Source: Limnomonas spitsbergensis
Lineage: Eukaryota; Chlorophyta; Chlorophyceae; Chlamydomonadales
Assembly (NCBI GenBank): GCA_037349105.1
Contig: JAYJMM010000122.1
Span: 1,364,001 to 1,428,000 of the forward strand
Reading direction: 5' to 3'
DNA: 64,000 nucleotides
The notes beneath the pieces were generated by a model that saw nothing but the letters and a program-made list of their open reading frames with translations, searched no databases and was not told the origin of the DNA. Below, piece after piece: positions 24,896 to 37,755 of this stretch (positions are counted from its first letter, which is position 1; each line of letters begins with the position of its first letter). The position numbers and the translations under genes are program-made.

Positions 24896-27800
24896 ATGGG
24901 CAACGTTAGATCTGTGTTCCTTTGTAAAGATAATGACGTGGTTTGGGATGGATACGTTCAGGAGGAATGGCGCAGCGAGAGGGCTCGTGACCTTGACAAG
25001 CTTGGAGGTAGGAAAGTCGCAATTTATTACACCCTGCTCTACGCTTCAAAGTGCGTCTAACATCTGTTTATTACCGAAGGCCTTGAGCGACCAGCTATCA
25101 AAAGGTTCGTCGCCTGTTCACGCCCCGCGCTCAGGGGACACATATTCAGGGGATAAGCAGGTGGCTGACGTAAATTCATGATATCGCAGGGGTGACAGCA
25201 TGTCAGCAAAGCTCGGATATCTGCAGGTACTTAAGTCGGACAATCAGCTGCAACATAATGTTTTCCAGAGCTCAGCAGGCCCTGAGCATCTTGCATGGCC
25301 CACCTTGCACAGTAAATCCTCCAGAGCCCAATAGCCCAGGCCCTGAGCATGTTATGGCCGAAGTGAGCATCGCATGCCCCACCTGAGCATAGCATGCCTC
25401 ACCTTCGTCCCTGAGCATAGCATGCCCTAACATGCCCCACCTGAGCGTAGCATGCCCTAGCATGCCCCACCTGAGCATAGCAAGCCTCACCTTCGTCCCT
25501 GAGCATAGCATGCCCTAAGATGCCCCACCTGAGCATAGCATGCCTCACCTTTGTCCCTGAGCATAGCATGCCCTAGCATGCCCCACCTGAGCATAGCATG
25601 TCCTAGCATGCCCCACCTGAGCATAGCATGCCTCACCTTCGCCCCACCTGAGCATCATAGCATGCCCCACGTCCCACAGGAGTCCCTCAAGAAACAGGGT
25701 CAGGTCATGGAGAGCGCTCTCAATAAAAAAGACCACAAGAAGCCTGAAAAGAAGGAAGTGGCGGCCAAATTCATGCTTCGAACAGACATGAGGTGGGGAC
25801 AGCGGGTCAGTATTGAAACCGGAAGTCCCAGGGACCCGAGGGCCTGCCTCATCCATGTCAATAAAGAAAACTAAAAAACAAAAAATGCCTGCCGGATATT
25901 CCTTGCCACCAGCCAATCCACAAAAAGCGGGCCCGGTTAGGGTATCACGGCTGAGATACGGAAGAAGACCCCGCCCCGCAGGGGAGTGAGAGTTAAGGAA
26001 ACAGTGCGGCATGGGCCGAGGCCACGTTCGTGCCGTACATATAGAGCTGAGACCCAGGGAGTTCAGAAGCAGACTCTTCATCTTCCTCCTGTCCCGGCAT
26101 TGGGAGACCTAGGGCGCTGCTGTGGCCTCAGCTATCTTTGAGGTTGAAGCGGAGTTTCCCCCCATGCCGCTTCTTGTGATTTGCAGAGCCATAGAGCGGT
26201 CCGGGGTCGAGACCTCAGTGGTCCCGCTGTCCTGGGTTGAGCAGCAGGTGAGCGCTGCTGTCACTGAAGACCAATCCATGGGGGCGTGCCACTGTGCCAC
26301 ACTGGGATGGAGCTTAGGACCCCATTATTACTTAACAAGGATCCTGTCATATGAGGGACCCTTCCGCAAGGCTTCATGATTGTGGATAAATTTACTGCAC
26401 ATACCTTGCCATTGTGGATGAAGCCTTGTGCATCCGACTCAGGGGCGCAATGCAGCGAGATCAAAGGCGCAAGAGAATGACCCTCCTCTGACCCTTGCAC
26501 ACTGCGGCACGTGTCTGGTGACAGGAGATTCTTCGTCAGGAGAAGGTGGCTGCACGGAACAAGATGTTCCAATACGACCGGGATCTCAAGGCCTCTCCCC
26601 CTCCACCGCGGAAGGCTGGCGTGCAGCTGACACCTCTGTGTGAGCACCTGCCAGATTGCGTGCAGATTTCCCCAAAACACACACATGATACCAGAACGGA
26701 CACGTCCTCGGCCCATGCTGCACTGTTTCCTGAACCCTCACAGGTGCCTTCAGGGCGCAGTTTATTCAATTTGATACAACAACCGGAACGGGTCATACTT
26801 TGTGCATCTCACTGTTTCTCCGAATTGGGCCATGCACTCATGATTCTTGATTGGCAGGGAATCACTTTGCATGCAATGCTGTGTCTCATGCATGGCAGCC
26901 TCATTTCTCCCCCCCTGAGAGGGCTTGGGTGGAGCAATGAGCGATGAAGCATATTCAAATGTTGGAGTTTGAGGGCTCTGGAGTGCCACTGGCGAGCCTT
27001 AGGCTCGAACCAACAATGGGGACCAAATAACCCTAAAAGCACCAATTGGGCAACAGGAGAGACATCACGGGTCCAAAGCTTGTCGTGCTAGATACAAGCT
27101 GGATGTGCACTACGTCTTAACGAGCCCTATATCAGTACCTGTCTGCCATGTTCTCCCACCCCCTTCTATTTTTAGCAGGTCAAGGTCCGAGCGCTGATCC
27201 GGGTCCGATCAGCAGGGTTCTGGCCCGGGACGAATCCTCCCTGTGGGCCCCCACAGCCGCAGCAGTCAGCGAGGGCGGGGTCGCCGAATGGCGGCTTCGG
27301 ATCCATCGTGCCCGGCGCCGCGTCATCATGGTGGTGCTCACGGTGGTGCGGCTGCGGGGCGGGTTTGGGCACCCCCAGCGCATGCACCGCGTGGACACAT
27401 TTGGCTTCTACATCCCCATCGCGTTGGGGGACGAGTACGGGCGCTTTGTGGAAGAGCAGCTGCGACACATGGCCATCAGCGCTGAGATGCAAAACTGCCA
27501 GGTGCGTTGCGGGAGAGTCGTCACTGTGAGTGTTTGTGTGTGCTCTGGGTGGTGTAAGGGTGGAGGTGGGTGGGTGGAGGCCTGCAGGGGTGTGTGAGGT
27601 GTAAGGTGTGAGGTGTGAGAGTGGAGTGAGGATGGAGGCCTGGAGGGGGGTGTAAGGGTGGAGGGGGGTGTGAGAGTGGAGTGAGGACGGAGGCCTGGAG
27701 GGGGGTGTACGGGTGAAGGGTGGTGTGAGTGGTTGAGGATAGAGGCCTGGAGGGGGGTGTAAGGGTGGAGGGTGGTGTGAGAGTGGAGTGAGGATGGAGA

Positions 27801-30800
27801 CCTGGAGGGGGGTTTAAGGGTGGAGGGTGGGGTGAGAGTGGAGTAAGGATGGAGGCCTGGAGAGGGGTGTAAGGGTGGAGGGTGGTGTAAGAGTGGAGTG
27901 AGGATGGAGGCCTGGAGGGGGGTTTAAGGGTGGAGGGTGGGGTGAGAGTGGAGTGAGGATGGAGGCCTCGAGGGGGGTGTAAGGGTGGAGGGTGGGCCTG
28001 CATTACGGTACCAGTATATCTGTATATATACACCTACTGGTGATGTGCATCAAAGCTTGACCACAGTGGCCTGCCTGCTCCAGTTAAGTATTCAGGAGGC
28101 CCACAAGAAGGTGGAGGCGGCCATTGAGTCATCGCGAGCCTACCTGTCCAGGCCAGACTCAGCCGTGATAGAGGCGGACGAGGCAGCCGCGCCGAGCACC
28201 CGCATGCGCAGCGTGAACAGCCGCCGGGCGCAGTCCGATTCCAACGTTCAGATCGTGGACCAGCAGCATGCCTTCTTGGGAGACGGGAGCAGCCGGGGTG
28301 TGGGCGGGGGCGGCGGCAGCTTCCGCGCACCCGTCAAGGTGCTGCGCAGTCTGTCGGATTACGGCTCCGGGGGCGGGTCTGAGGAGGTGAGCCACGAGGC
28401 GAACGCCGCCCCGGCGGCTGCCTCGGCCGCGAGCGCCGCGCCTGTCGTCGGCTCGTTCCTGCCTGCACTGGGACCCCACCTGACAACGCTGGTGGAGGAG
28501 GACGAGCTGCTGGGGATTATCAACGATGACGGCAGCGGCGACACTGCTCGAGATACATCTGCCACCAGCTCTGCAAGGCCGTCGGCCGACATGCACAAGT
28601 TTGCGTTCACCTCCTCGGCCCAGTACGGGCCAGTGCCAGCACGCCGGAAGTACCGCGCCTCGGACGGCAGCGGGGGGGGCGCGACGACACACAAGTCAGG
28701 TGGCGTGAACGGTCGTCTGAGTGACGGCAGCGGGGGTGGCGCGCCGTCGCTGCCTCCCCTGTCACGCCCGCCGCGCTTGAGCAACCGCAGCAGCGGGGGC
28801 GGGAGCAGCCACAGAAGGTCGAGCAGCGGCCAAACAGCGGTCAAGCAGCACGGACGTATCGCCCCGCTGCCTGCAGGCTCTACGGCGCGCCTGTGGGGCC
28901 TGAACCCTGGATCTCTCGATCCCGCGCTGCCCGGGGGCGAGGTCATGCCTGGAGGAGCATCCCTTGGTCCAGCACCGGCCGGTAGCGACCGGGTGCCGGA
29001 AATCGAGGCTGCCCTGGGAGGGCTCAGCTTCAGCACGCAGCATAGGGCGGGGGGTGAGCAGCATGAAGGCTCCGGGGGCGGAGAGGACCAGGTCCAGCAG
29101 TTTGACCCCTCCTTTGGCTCCCAGGGCACCGCGTCGTCTTCGGAGCAAGCAGCGCTGCCTCCACTGCCACGGAAGATCAGAAGCGGTAAGGTCTCTAGTA
29201 GCCCGGGGGACGGCGCGGGGGAGGCTGCGGGCCTGCCCGGGCAGGTGCCCACAGAGGCAGTGAGCGGGGCCAAGGGCTTGGGCAGCAGGTATGGACGGAC
29301 CTGGAGGGCGCGGGCCCTGTCGGACAGCGGGACGCTGCCTGAGCAGATCCAGGCGGCAGGCGGGCATGCCCGCGCGCACGCACGCTCCCCCCGCAGCTCC
29401 CTCAGCACAAGCAGCATGGAGAAACAAGGGGGCAACAGCGGGAAGGGCGCGGCTGCGGGCGGGGGCATGACGGAGCGGAGGGCCAGCTCGCCTCTGACGG
29501 CCATCATGGGCGCTGAGCTGGCGGCGCAGGCCGGGCTGCCTGCTGTGCCCCCGGTGCTCAAGAAGCCGGGCCACGTAGCCGCGAAGAAGAACGGTGTTAG
29601 GAGGGTCGGCTCGGCGGTGTCTGTGGCCAAGTTGGCGGCAGAGAGCATGGCCCAGATTGCGTCTCAGACTCAGAAGATGGACCTTGAGGTGTGCCAGTAT
29701 ATGGAGGAAAGGGGGGGAGGGAGGAGGAGGAGGGAGCTTTCAGCCATGGCTTTAACTTGGGTGTACCATCTCGAATTAACGTTGGACACATTTTTGAATG
29801 TTTGTTAGGGTTAGCTGGGAAATAATGTGTGCGTTCTTGAATGCTTGTGACAGCTGCAGAATGCAGATATGGGGGGTGTTTTTTGGCAGCTGAGTCTGAC
29901 TGTATTTCTGAGGACTGAGGCTTTGTTGTATGCCAGCAGCAGAGCATGACCACACACCGTGCTTCTTTTGGAACCGCAAGACCCCTCCATGAACGCACAT
30001 AGGCCCATTTGTCTGTACAGGCGGCCAGCCTCTTTATCTTGGAGGCCTCCTCGGGTGTCACATGCGCCTGATTCCCTCTTGTCCCCCCAATTGCCCCCAC
30101 AAGGCAAGCCACCTGCAGCGCTGCGAGATGATGCTGGGAATGCATTCGAACCGTGCGAATGCCGCCTGGGCGGACAGCCAGAAGGCGTGGTCCCCTGGCC
30201 AGGCTATCGGCCTAGCAGAGCAGCAGCAGCTGCTGCATGCATCTGACGACTTCTCAGTATACAAGGCAGACCTCGTGCGCAAGCTAAGGACTGGACAGGT
30301 GAGTCGCCACACGACGGGGTGGGGTGGGGAGCAACGTCTTTCTTCCCCTACAGCAATGTCTGTAACATTTCTTTCCTTGTACAACAAGCTTCCGGGATTG
30401 CGGTGGGGCCCTACCAGAGCCCCAGCAAGGGAACCGGCTTGGGCCTGCCCCGTTTTTGCTCGGGATGAACAAGTAGAGGCCCTTTGCAGAGCGTGACCCA
30501 GAGATGTAGCAGGAGCTGTAGAGAGAGCCAGCGGAGGCTGCCCAGGGCAGATACACATCAAAGGCAGCCTAGTCCCTCCTCAGTACCTCACACGAATGGC
30601 AAACATTCTCCTCGCCCCCCATGACGCTATGATTTTGAATGGTGATGAGAACGTCTCCTCACTTCTATATATCAGCGGTGTTAGCCCTCTGGCCGCAAGT
30701 AGCTAGCAGCCTTGCATGCCTATGTTTTGGCAGCATCCAGTGACGAGGGGTAACTCTCAACACAAGCTCGCAAAGAGATAAAACCTTGGTTGCCCTTCCT

Positions 30801-33800
30801 CTCATCTCCCCCCTCGGCCCTCCTGCCCCCTCCCGCCGTCCTACACACAGATTGTGTTCCAGTTCTTCGCTGCCGAGGACGAGCTGCTGTTGCCTTGCGG
30901 GCTGCGCCAGGACCTGTGGTCAGCCGACCCGTGGGCGCTCGTCGCCGCCGTGCGCCCCGGCAGCATGCCACTGACCGGGGAGCGCATTGAGGGCCTGTCG
31001 CTCGGGGCCCGCGCTCTAACGCAGCTGCGGCTGGCCGTGGAGGCGCTAGCGGGTCGCGAGGCTGTCCGTGCACTCACTATCGTGCTGCACCTTCATGAGG
31101 GGCAGCGTGCAGAGGTTCTGGGGGACCTGGCCAACCACGCACACTATGGGCTAAATAGGGAGAATGTGCTGATCATGGTGCAGAACCGGCAGCCGGGTTA
31201 CAGGTGCGAGGCGAAGACAGATGATGGGGCGGAGCAGGAGGGGAAAAGGAGCGGTAGCTTTTGCAGATTCAGCAGGATGAGGGAGGATTTGCCGGTGAGG
31301 GTGCAGAACCGGCAGCCGGGCTACAGGTGCGAGGCGAAGACAGATGATGGGGCGGAGCAGGAGGGGAAAAGGAGCGGTAGCTTTTGCAGATTCAGCAGGA
31401 TGAGGGAGGATTTGCCGGTGAGGGTGCAGAACCGGCAGCCGGGCTACAGGTGCGAGGCGAAGACAGATGATGGGGCGGAGCAGGATCTGTAACCTTTTCA
31501 GATACAGCAGAATAAGGGAGACATTGCTGCTCGTGGTGCAGAGCTGGCAGCCGGGGTACAGGTGTGAAGCGGGGACGGATGGTGGGGGGTGAGCAAGAGC
31601 TGTCACTTTTGCAGATCCAGCAGGATTAGGTAGAATGCACTAATCATGGTGAATTCACAGGTTATTATCATGGTTACTCCACCCTGCCTCCCCTCCCGAA
31701 AAATATATGACTAAAAATAATACACCCTGAGGCGTGGATGAATGTGAGCCACCCGTTCAGCCGCAGCCCTAGGTGGGCAACCCTGGTCTGACCTCACCCC
31801 TGCCTCCCTCCCCTAGATACGACCCTGCCCATCGCGTGTTTGAGGGTCTTGATGAGATAAACGAGCAGCTGGACCCGCAGGCACCCAGCCACGTGGGTGG
31901 CTACAGCCTGGGCACGGGCTACGCCATGATGCAGCTGGGTTGGGTGGCGGATGCCTTTGTCATGGATGAGACGGGGAGCTGTGTGGCCCTCAAGGGGACG
32001 GTGCTGGAGTACATGCACAAGAAAGGCACAGAGTGAGGGCGGGCAGGGATGGGCGCTGCCAGAGGTTGGTTGTTCATGTGTGTATGAGGGCGGGCGGAGG
32101 TGGGCACTGCCTGGGGTTGGTTCTTTATGTGTATGAGAGCAGGCGGAGGTGGGCACAGCCTGGGGTTGCACATTTATGCGAAGGCGGGCACTCAATGGGG
32201 GGAAGGTCCTCTAAACAAGGGCAAGTAGTTGTGGACAATCCAGGGGGAGGGTCCTCTTAAGAAGGGGTTGTTCATTTATGCAAAGGTGGAGCCGGGCTTT
32301 CAATGGAGGAAAGGACCTCTAAACAAGGGCAGGCAGAGACAGGCCATCCATGGGCATGGTGCCTTACCTGTTTGTATCCTCACCTTCAAAGGAAGAGACA
32401 AACCTAGCCAAGGGGGTGAGAAGATACCTCCTGAACAGGGCTTTTCAACAGCGCCGTAATTTATAAATTGTGTAAGTAATTACAAACCCTGACTGATAAA
32501 AGTAGCTGAATTTGTCTGGAGATTCCGACTGCTAAGGACTGTATTCGGCACATGACACCATTCTAAAGCCACTCACCGGTACCCCACCCCTCCTAACCAT
32601 GAAGCTGGCTTCCCTCTCACTGGCTGCCTCTCGCCCCTCTCTTCCTCCTCCCTTCCACCACTCTTCTTCTTCCCTCCCACCTCTCTTCCTCCTCCCTCCC
32701 AGGTGGATCATCAGCCGACGCAGCCGTGACCTGGCGCTCATGTCACACGAGTGCTGCCTGAACGTGGCCGACCTGGTGCAGGTGCTGCAGCTGAGAGAAA
32801 AGTCGCGTGCGACGCTCGTCACGCAAGCCATGCGGACCACCAACCTGTCACTGATGCGCCAAATGGACAGGTGGGTGGGCGGGCGGATGTGAGAATGTAA
32901 ACAGTGCGCAGCGGACTTAAACCCTGCTGACAGCTATCGGCCGGGTTCACACCCAAGGCCCTGAACCCTGGACACAAATTGACAGGTGGGTGGGTGTGAG
33001 AATGTCCGAAACTTTAGGCTGAGCTGTCCGCCGGGTTCCCACCTCTGGCCCTAAACCCTGGACACAAATTGACAGGTGGGTGTGAGAATGTGCAAAGCTT
33101 TAGGCTGAGCTGTCCGCCGGATTCACACCCATGACCCTAAACCCTGCTGACAGCCGTGGGAGTTGTCTGCATCCTGTCTGTCGATTGATGAAATCGCCCT
33201 CGTCATTGAGAAGCAGTGTTGTCCTGCGCACCCTGTCTGTCAATGGATGAAAGAGGTTAGGGTGTAGTTTTGAAATATCCCTCATGATTGCAGCATCGTG
33301 TTGTGTCTATCCTGTCAATCAATGGACGACTGACAGGATCATCTATGGGCCGACAGGATGCGGACAACTCTTTGCTGCAGTTATGAGGCAAAATTTGTCC
33401 ATAGACTTACAATATGATGGAACGACACTATGCTGCAATCAGGAGGGGTATTTCATCCATTGACTACTTGTCCATTGATTAGTAATCAGATGCAGACAAC
33501 ACCATGCTGCGATTATGAGGGATATTTTTAGCTGATGCTTTCATTGAAAGGAAGGCAGTGGCAGCCTCTTCTTCAGGCTCCTGCAGGACCTCGTGTGACA
33601 ACAACGTATGGCATCGTTTAGGGTATGATCAGGGATCGCTTCAGCTCACAGGCAAGCCCGTTCCCCCGTGCTGATGTTCATGACTTGGGACTGGGCGTGT
33701 AGTCAGGGGTACTGTTGAGCTTCCCACAGCAGGCAAGTCCAGCTATGTAGCCAAAGCATGCCTACCCTCGCATGGACTGCCACTGGACAGATCCTACCAA

Positions 33801-36800
33801 TGAAGCTGATCCAGGTACATGGATCTATCAGGATCTGGTAGATCCTGTGGACCGCCAACAGAGATGAACACAGGGGACACACCCTTTTGTCCTAGAATGG
33901 ACACACTTTTGTCCCAGAAATTGACACAGTGGACACACCTCTGTCCCAGAATGGACAGTCTTTTGTCTTATAACTGGACATAAGAGGCACACTTGTGTCC
34001 TATAAAGGACACACTCTGTCCCAGAAATGGACACAGGGGACACACACTTTTGTCCTATAATAGACACAGGGGACACACACTTTTGTCCTATAATAGACAC
34101 AGGGGACACACGGAACACTCACCTGTGTCCCCTTCACTTGCAGCATGCTGATGACCCTCCGCCCCCGGGGGCATGGCGGAGGCTTCGGCTGCTCTCCGCT
34201 GGTAAAGCGGATTGCGGGCGCCGCCCCTGCCGTCGTGGAGCTGCGGTGCAGCGAGCTGTCGTCAACCAGTATGGTGGACGTGGTGGCGCAGGCGCGCTCA
34301 GAGGCAGGCGGGGAGCTGCTGGTGGGGCTGCAGCGCTACGCCTTCCACGTGCCCAGCCTTATTGAGATCCTCACGCACCTGAACGTGTTCAGGCAAGTGA
34401 CGCCGGAGCGTGCGCGAGCGTGACGGGCCCATAGTCTGCAGTGGCACTAGATCCCATATGGAGTCGAGCATGGGGCACACTTCCTGGTGCAGCTGGCTGA
34501 TGCTAGTCCCCACACTGAGCCAATTCTGTGGCTGGGGCAGCTTTAATTTGAAATGTGGGTGGGTGATGGATTGGGGATGGGTTGGACTGGTGTGTGTGTG
34601 TGTGTGTGAAAGGAGTTGGCATGTGCTTTCCCTCCCGGTCCCTGGCCCCACTGCCTATGCACGTGCATGTGTAATTCGATGCCCTTGTTAAAAGAGGATT
34701 TGTGGCGATTTTGTGCACATGGTCAATAAAGACAAAAGTATGGCCTGTGTCAGCAGATCAGCAAGCCTGCTGGGCCCCCTGGCATTTCAAATGCTGCACT
34801 GCATTTCAAACCCTGTCTGCCTGATGGTCTGGGCTTGCCTGGCAAAACAATTAATGAACCACTGCTTAGCTTTTCTCATTTTGGAGCCTCGAGAGAGCTG
34901 CCTGTCCCGCACAACCTTCTTGATACCGCCTCATGTTCACTGTGCTGCTCTGTCTCTCTGCTTGAAGGCTTGCGACTTGCCCCTTCCCTTCACAGGCCCA
35001 AGGTGATGCTGGATGGCGCCACCGTGCGGGTGGCACTGGAGTTGTCAGACCTCACATCGGCCCCCAAGACAAAGTGCATTGCCATGGATGCCAGAGACCC
35101 AGGAAGTATGCTCATGTCTCCAGCGGTAAGTGGGACACAGAGGGGGGCACCGCCTCCATAATTTAGCTGTGTCGCCATTCATTCAGCTGTGTCGCCATTC
35201 ATCCATCAGTTTGCTGTGCAACAGTGCATGGTCATGGGGGGGGATGTTGCATTGAGCCCTGCTGCTTGGCCAGTCAGGGTTCTGTCTTTATCAGCCACGT
35301 CGTGGCCGCCCTGCAGCCTGCAGAAAGTGCTACTCAGCGAAATCCTTGAATTCTGTGGAGCGTCATTTCCTCATCACTCTCCGTCTGCCTGCCTGCTGCT
35401 TTTGCCCCCTCGTAGGAGGTGGAGGGGATGGTGCAGCTGCTGCAGGCTCAGGACCGGGACGTCGGCTTCCGAAAGGTGGCCGGATCCGCCCGGGTGTCTA
35501 ACGCGGTGATCCGGCCGGCGCACGACCGCACGGCGAATTATAGCCCAGCGCTCGTCCGGCCGCTGACCGCGGAGCCGCTGCCCCCTAGCGGTCAGCGCAT
35601 TGTCATCTTCTGCTCGGACAACGACGTCACGTCGGTGGCTGTCAGCGTTGTCTCACTCATGGCCCGGGCCGGGCGCGACCGCGTGTTCCTCGTGACGGTG
35701 GTGCCGACGGCGCTGCAGCAGGAGCAGGGCAAGCAGCTTGTCATGAAATGCTCACACCAGCTCACGCGAGTGATGCTCGAGGTGCGACCCTCTTTGGGCT
35801 AAGAGGTTAGGGCGCATCCTGATCCCTCAAACCAGGACTTCTGGGTTTGGGTGAAGCTCCCGGCACGTCTAAACAACAGCTCATTGGGGTGGAGCTGCTT
35901 GCACGTTCAAGAGACAGCACATTTGCTGCTCAGTGGTGTCAGTAAATGAACGTTTACAATGCCAGTTACCTGTCTACGCTTAATTGCTGGGACCACCTTG
36001 GCAAGAGAGATCCACAAGCGCCAAATCCTCAGTCAGCAAATATTGGAAAAAAACGATGCACACTTGATTTTATTTCAATTTCCGCCTCCCCTGCCCTGCC
36101 AGCCCACGATGGATGTCGTGGTCAAGGGCTACACCGGCCTGTTGGATTGCCTGGAGTCCTACACCAAGGCATGTGATGCGACCATGGTGGTCATGGGCAG
36201 CAAGCTGCTCACTTCACAGGTAGGGGCACTGGGGCACGCACCATGGCTCTGGGGCACGCACCTAGGCCGCTGGTATAATGAATGGCGCGCAGGAAGGGGC
36301 ACTGGGGAACGCATCCTGGCTCGGAGGCGGCTGGGGTTATGAATGATCCATGGGTAATGCAAAGCATTGGGGTTTGATTCTAGTGATGTGCATGAAGCCT
36401 GGGCTTGCTTTTCATCCGTTGCTGCACCTCGCCGCTTGCAGACCGTGATCAGTGGCAGCACCGCCGTCGCTGCTGCGGTAGGCTCAGTCACGTTGTCATG
36501 CGTGAAGCGTCTGGTTGGCATGCCCGTCATGGTGGTCACGGCCAACACGCGCCTGCTGCGCCTCAATCAGCGTGGCAAGCCCGTCAAACAATCCTCGTCG
36601 TCGTGGCGGGCAGCGGCGGCGGCGGCGGCGGACGGCATTGATATCGACGGAGGCAAGAGGGAGGCGCCACGCGTTCTGGCCGTTGTGGAGCACCACTCCC
36701 GGCCCATGATGGACTTTCTGTGCTCCATGCTCATGGTGAGATATGCGGCGCGCAGCTTATCAAATTTATGCTCTCCCAGCACGTATTTCATGTTGGGCTT

Positions 36801-37755
36801 CGTATGAATTTTGGGGTACTTAGTGCCCCAGGAGTGTTCTGTACGAATTGTGATTTTTGACATACATTTACACAAGAGAATATAGTGTTTAGTTTTTTGT
36901 ATTTAACCTTACAATTTATAATCCTCAAGCATGGTACTCTTGTAATTTCTTGATTCACATCAGCGGAACGCATGTCCTCCGAAGCAGTCAGACCGGCAGA
37001 GCAGTTTGTACTGCCTCTCTGCCGCAGTGGCCTTGAGGTTGCCCCCAGCTTCGGAACTGCGCCTCTGCCCTCTTATCTTGCTCCAACTATCTTACCTTGC
37101 TGTGCTGTCCAGGATCCCCTGCGCGGAGACAAGCTCATGTTGGGCCAGGTGTTCCCATCGCGCATGCTGACCACTCAGCAGCAGGTGGTTGCAAAGCGGC
37201 TGATGGAAGCATTTGGCGACCTGGCTGGAGGTCAGTGCTAGGAGGGAAGCAAGGGTGGGGGGTGCAATCTCTGGATCATGCTGCATTCATTCCTCTCCGC
37301 TGCCCACCGTACGGGGCCGCATACAGCATAGGGTAAAGCCGCCCTCCTGCCACATCCCCAGGCTTCCTCCCAGTGGGACTTGTTTAGTTGAAATTGTTTG
37401 TCTTGGGATTTCTGTGCACGCACATTTCGTGCATCACGCTGCCACTCTTCATGGGATGCAGGCCTGCAGCACCTGTTACCTGTTCAATAAACCCTCCTAC
37501 CCCCCTGCTCCTGATGACTCCCCTTTCCAGCCTAACGTCCTCTGTCTGGTTGCCCCTGCAGTGAAGCATTTCCCGACGAGGAAGATGCAGCTGGATGGCT
37601 TGTATGACAAGGCGCTGCAAGCCTGCATTGAGGAGACGGGTCCCCACGTTGTGGCCTTGCAGCTGCGACCCGGGGAGAAGACACTGCCTCCAGAGGTGGT
37701 CAACTTGATGCGGTGCAGCCAGGCGGCTGTGCTCCTGTACAGAGACAGGCCGTAA
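24896..37755 (+). CDS. Gene A: large USP-tandem protein, predicted N-myristoylated
   Basis: Eighteen exons, all phases compatible: 24896-25007, 25105-25160, 25680-25792, 26187-26247, 26525-26639, 27179-27501, 28084-29688, 30104-30298, 30851-31203, 31817-32032, 32703-32870, 34144-34392, 34996-35125, 35416-35781, 36103-36219, 36442-36735, 37113-37230, 37562-37755. They total 4,785 bases (1,594 residues). The start MGNVRS fits an N-myristoylation signal. Residues ~260-795 form a Ser/Gly/Ala-rich disordered linker, all in one exon. The middle region (WSADPWALV, GERIEGLSLGARAL, HYGLNRENVLIMVQ) loosely recalls UDP-sugar pyrophosphorylases; this is weak inference. The C-terminus has two USP-like alpha/beta domains: RIVIFCSDND...TMVVMGSKLL...GSVTLS...MPVMVV, and RVLAVVEHHS...AAVLLY. 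The intron after 34392 is GC-AG. Exon 2 is the least certain. Confidence 0.82.
25330..25675. repeat. GAGCATAGCATGCCCCACCT minisatellite
   Basis: Units of about 20 bp, with a longer variant containing CTCACCTTCGTCCCT, repeat about a dozen times and run up to the acceptor of gene A exon 3 at 25680. Confidence 0.9.
27560..27995. repeat. G-rich ~63-bp minisatellite in gene A intron
   Basis: The unit (GTGAGGATGGAGGCCTGGAG, then GGTGTAAGGGTGGAG) repeats about seven times in the intron after exon 6. A GTGAG-like donor sequence recurs in each unit. Confidence 0.9.
31178..31570 (+). repeat. 123-bp tandem duplication of an exon end with its splice donor
   Basis: GTGCAGAACCGGCAGCCGGG begins at 31178, 31301 and 31424, exactly 123 bp apart, with a degenerate copy near 31536. 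Each copy carries the last 26 bases of gene A exon 9 (ending in TACAG) plus the GTGCGAGG donor. The period is a multiple of three, and copies 1-3 read through as one open frame, ending at ~31492. Confidence 0.95.
32861..33155 (+). repeat. Tandem copies of the exon 11 donor region of gene A
   Basis: GACAGGTGGGTG followed by GTGAGAATGT occurs at the true donor (32866) and again near 32981 and 33071. Between them are repeats of CTGAGCTGTCCGCCGG and AACCCTGGACACAAATTGAC. Confidence 0.85.
33865..34125. repeat. ~33-bp minisatellite GGACACACACTTTTGTCC
   Basis: Units of 27-36 bp with GACACAGGGGACACAC and TTTTGTCCTATAAT repeat across the end of the intron preceding the exon at 34144 in gene A. Two units near 34035-34100 are identical. 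Confidence 0.9.

Noticed and set aside
27521..28033. Minus-strand Pro/His/Leu-rich ORF
   Set aside because: It is the complement of the G-rich minisatellite in a gene A intron.
28359..29648. 429-codon minus-strand ORF
   Set aside because: Shadow of the GC-rich linker exon of gene A, for the same reason.
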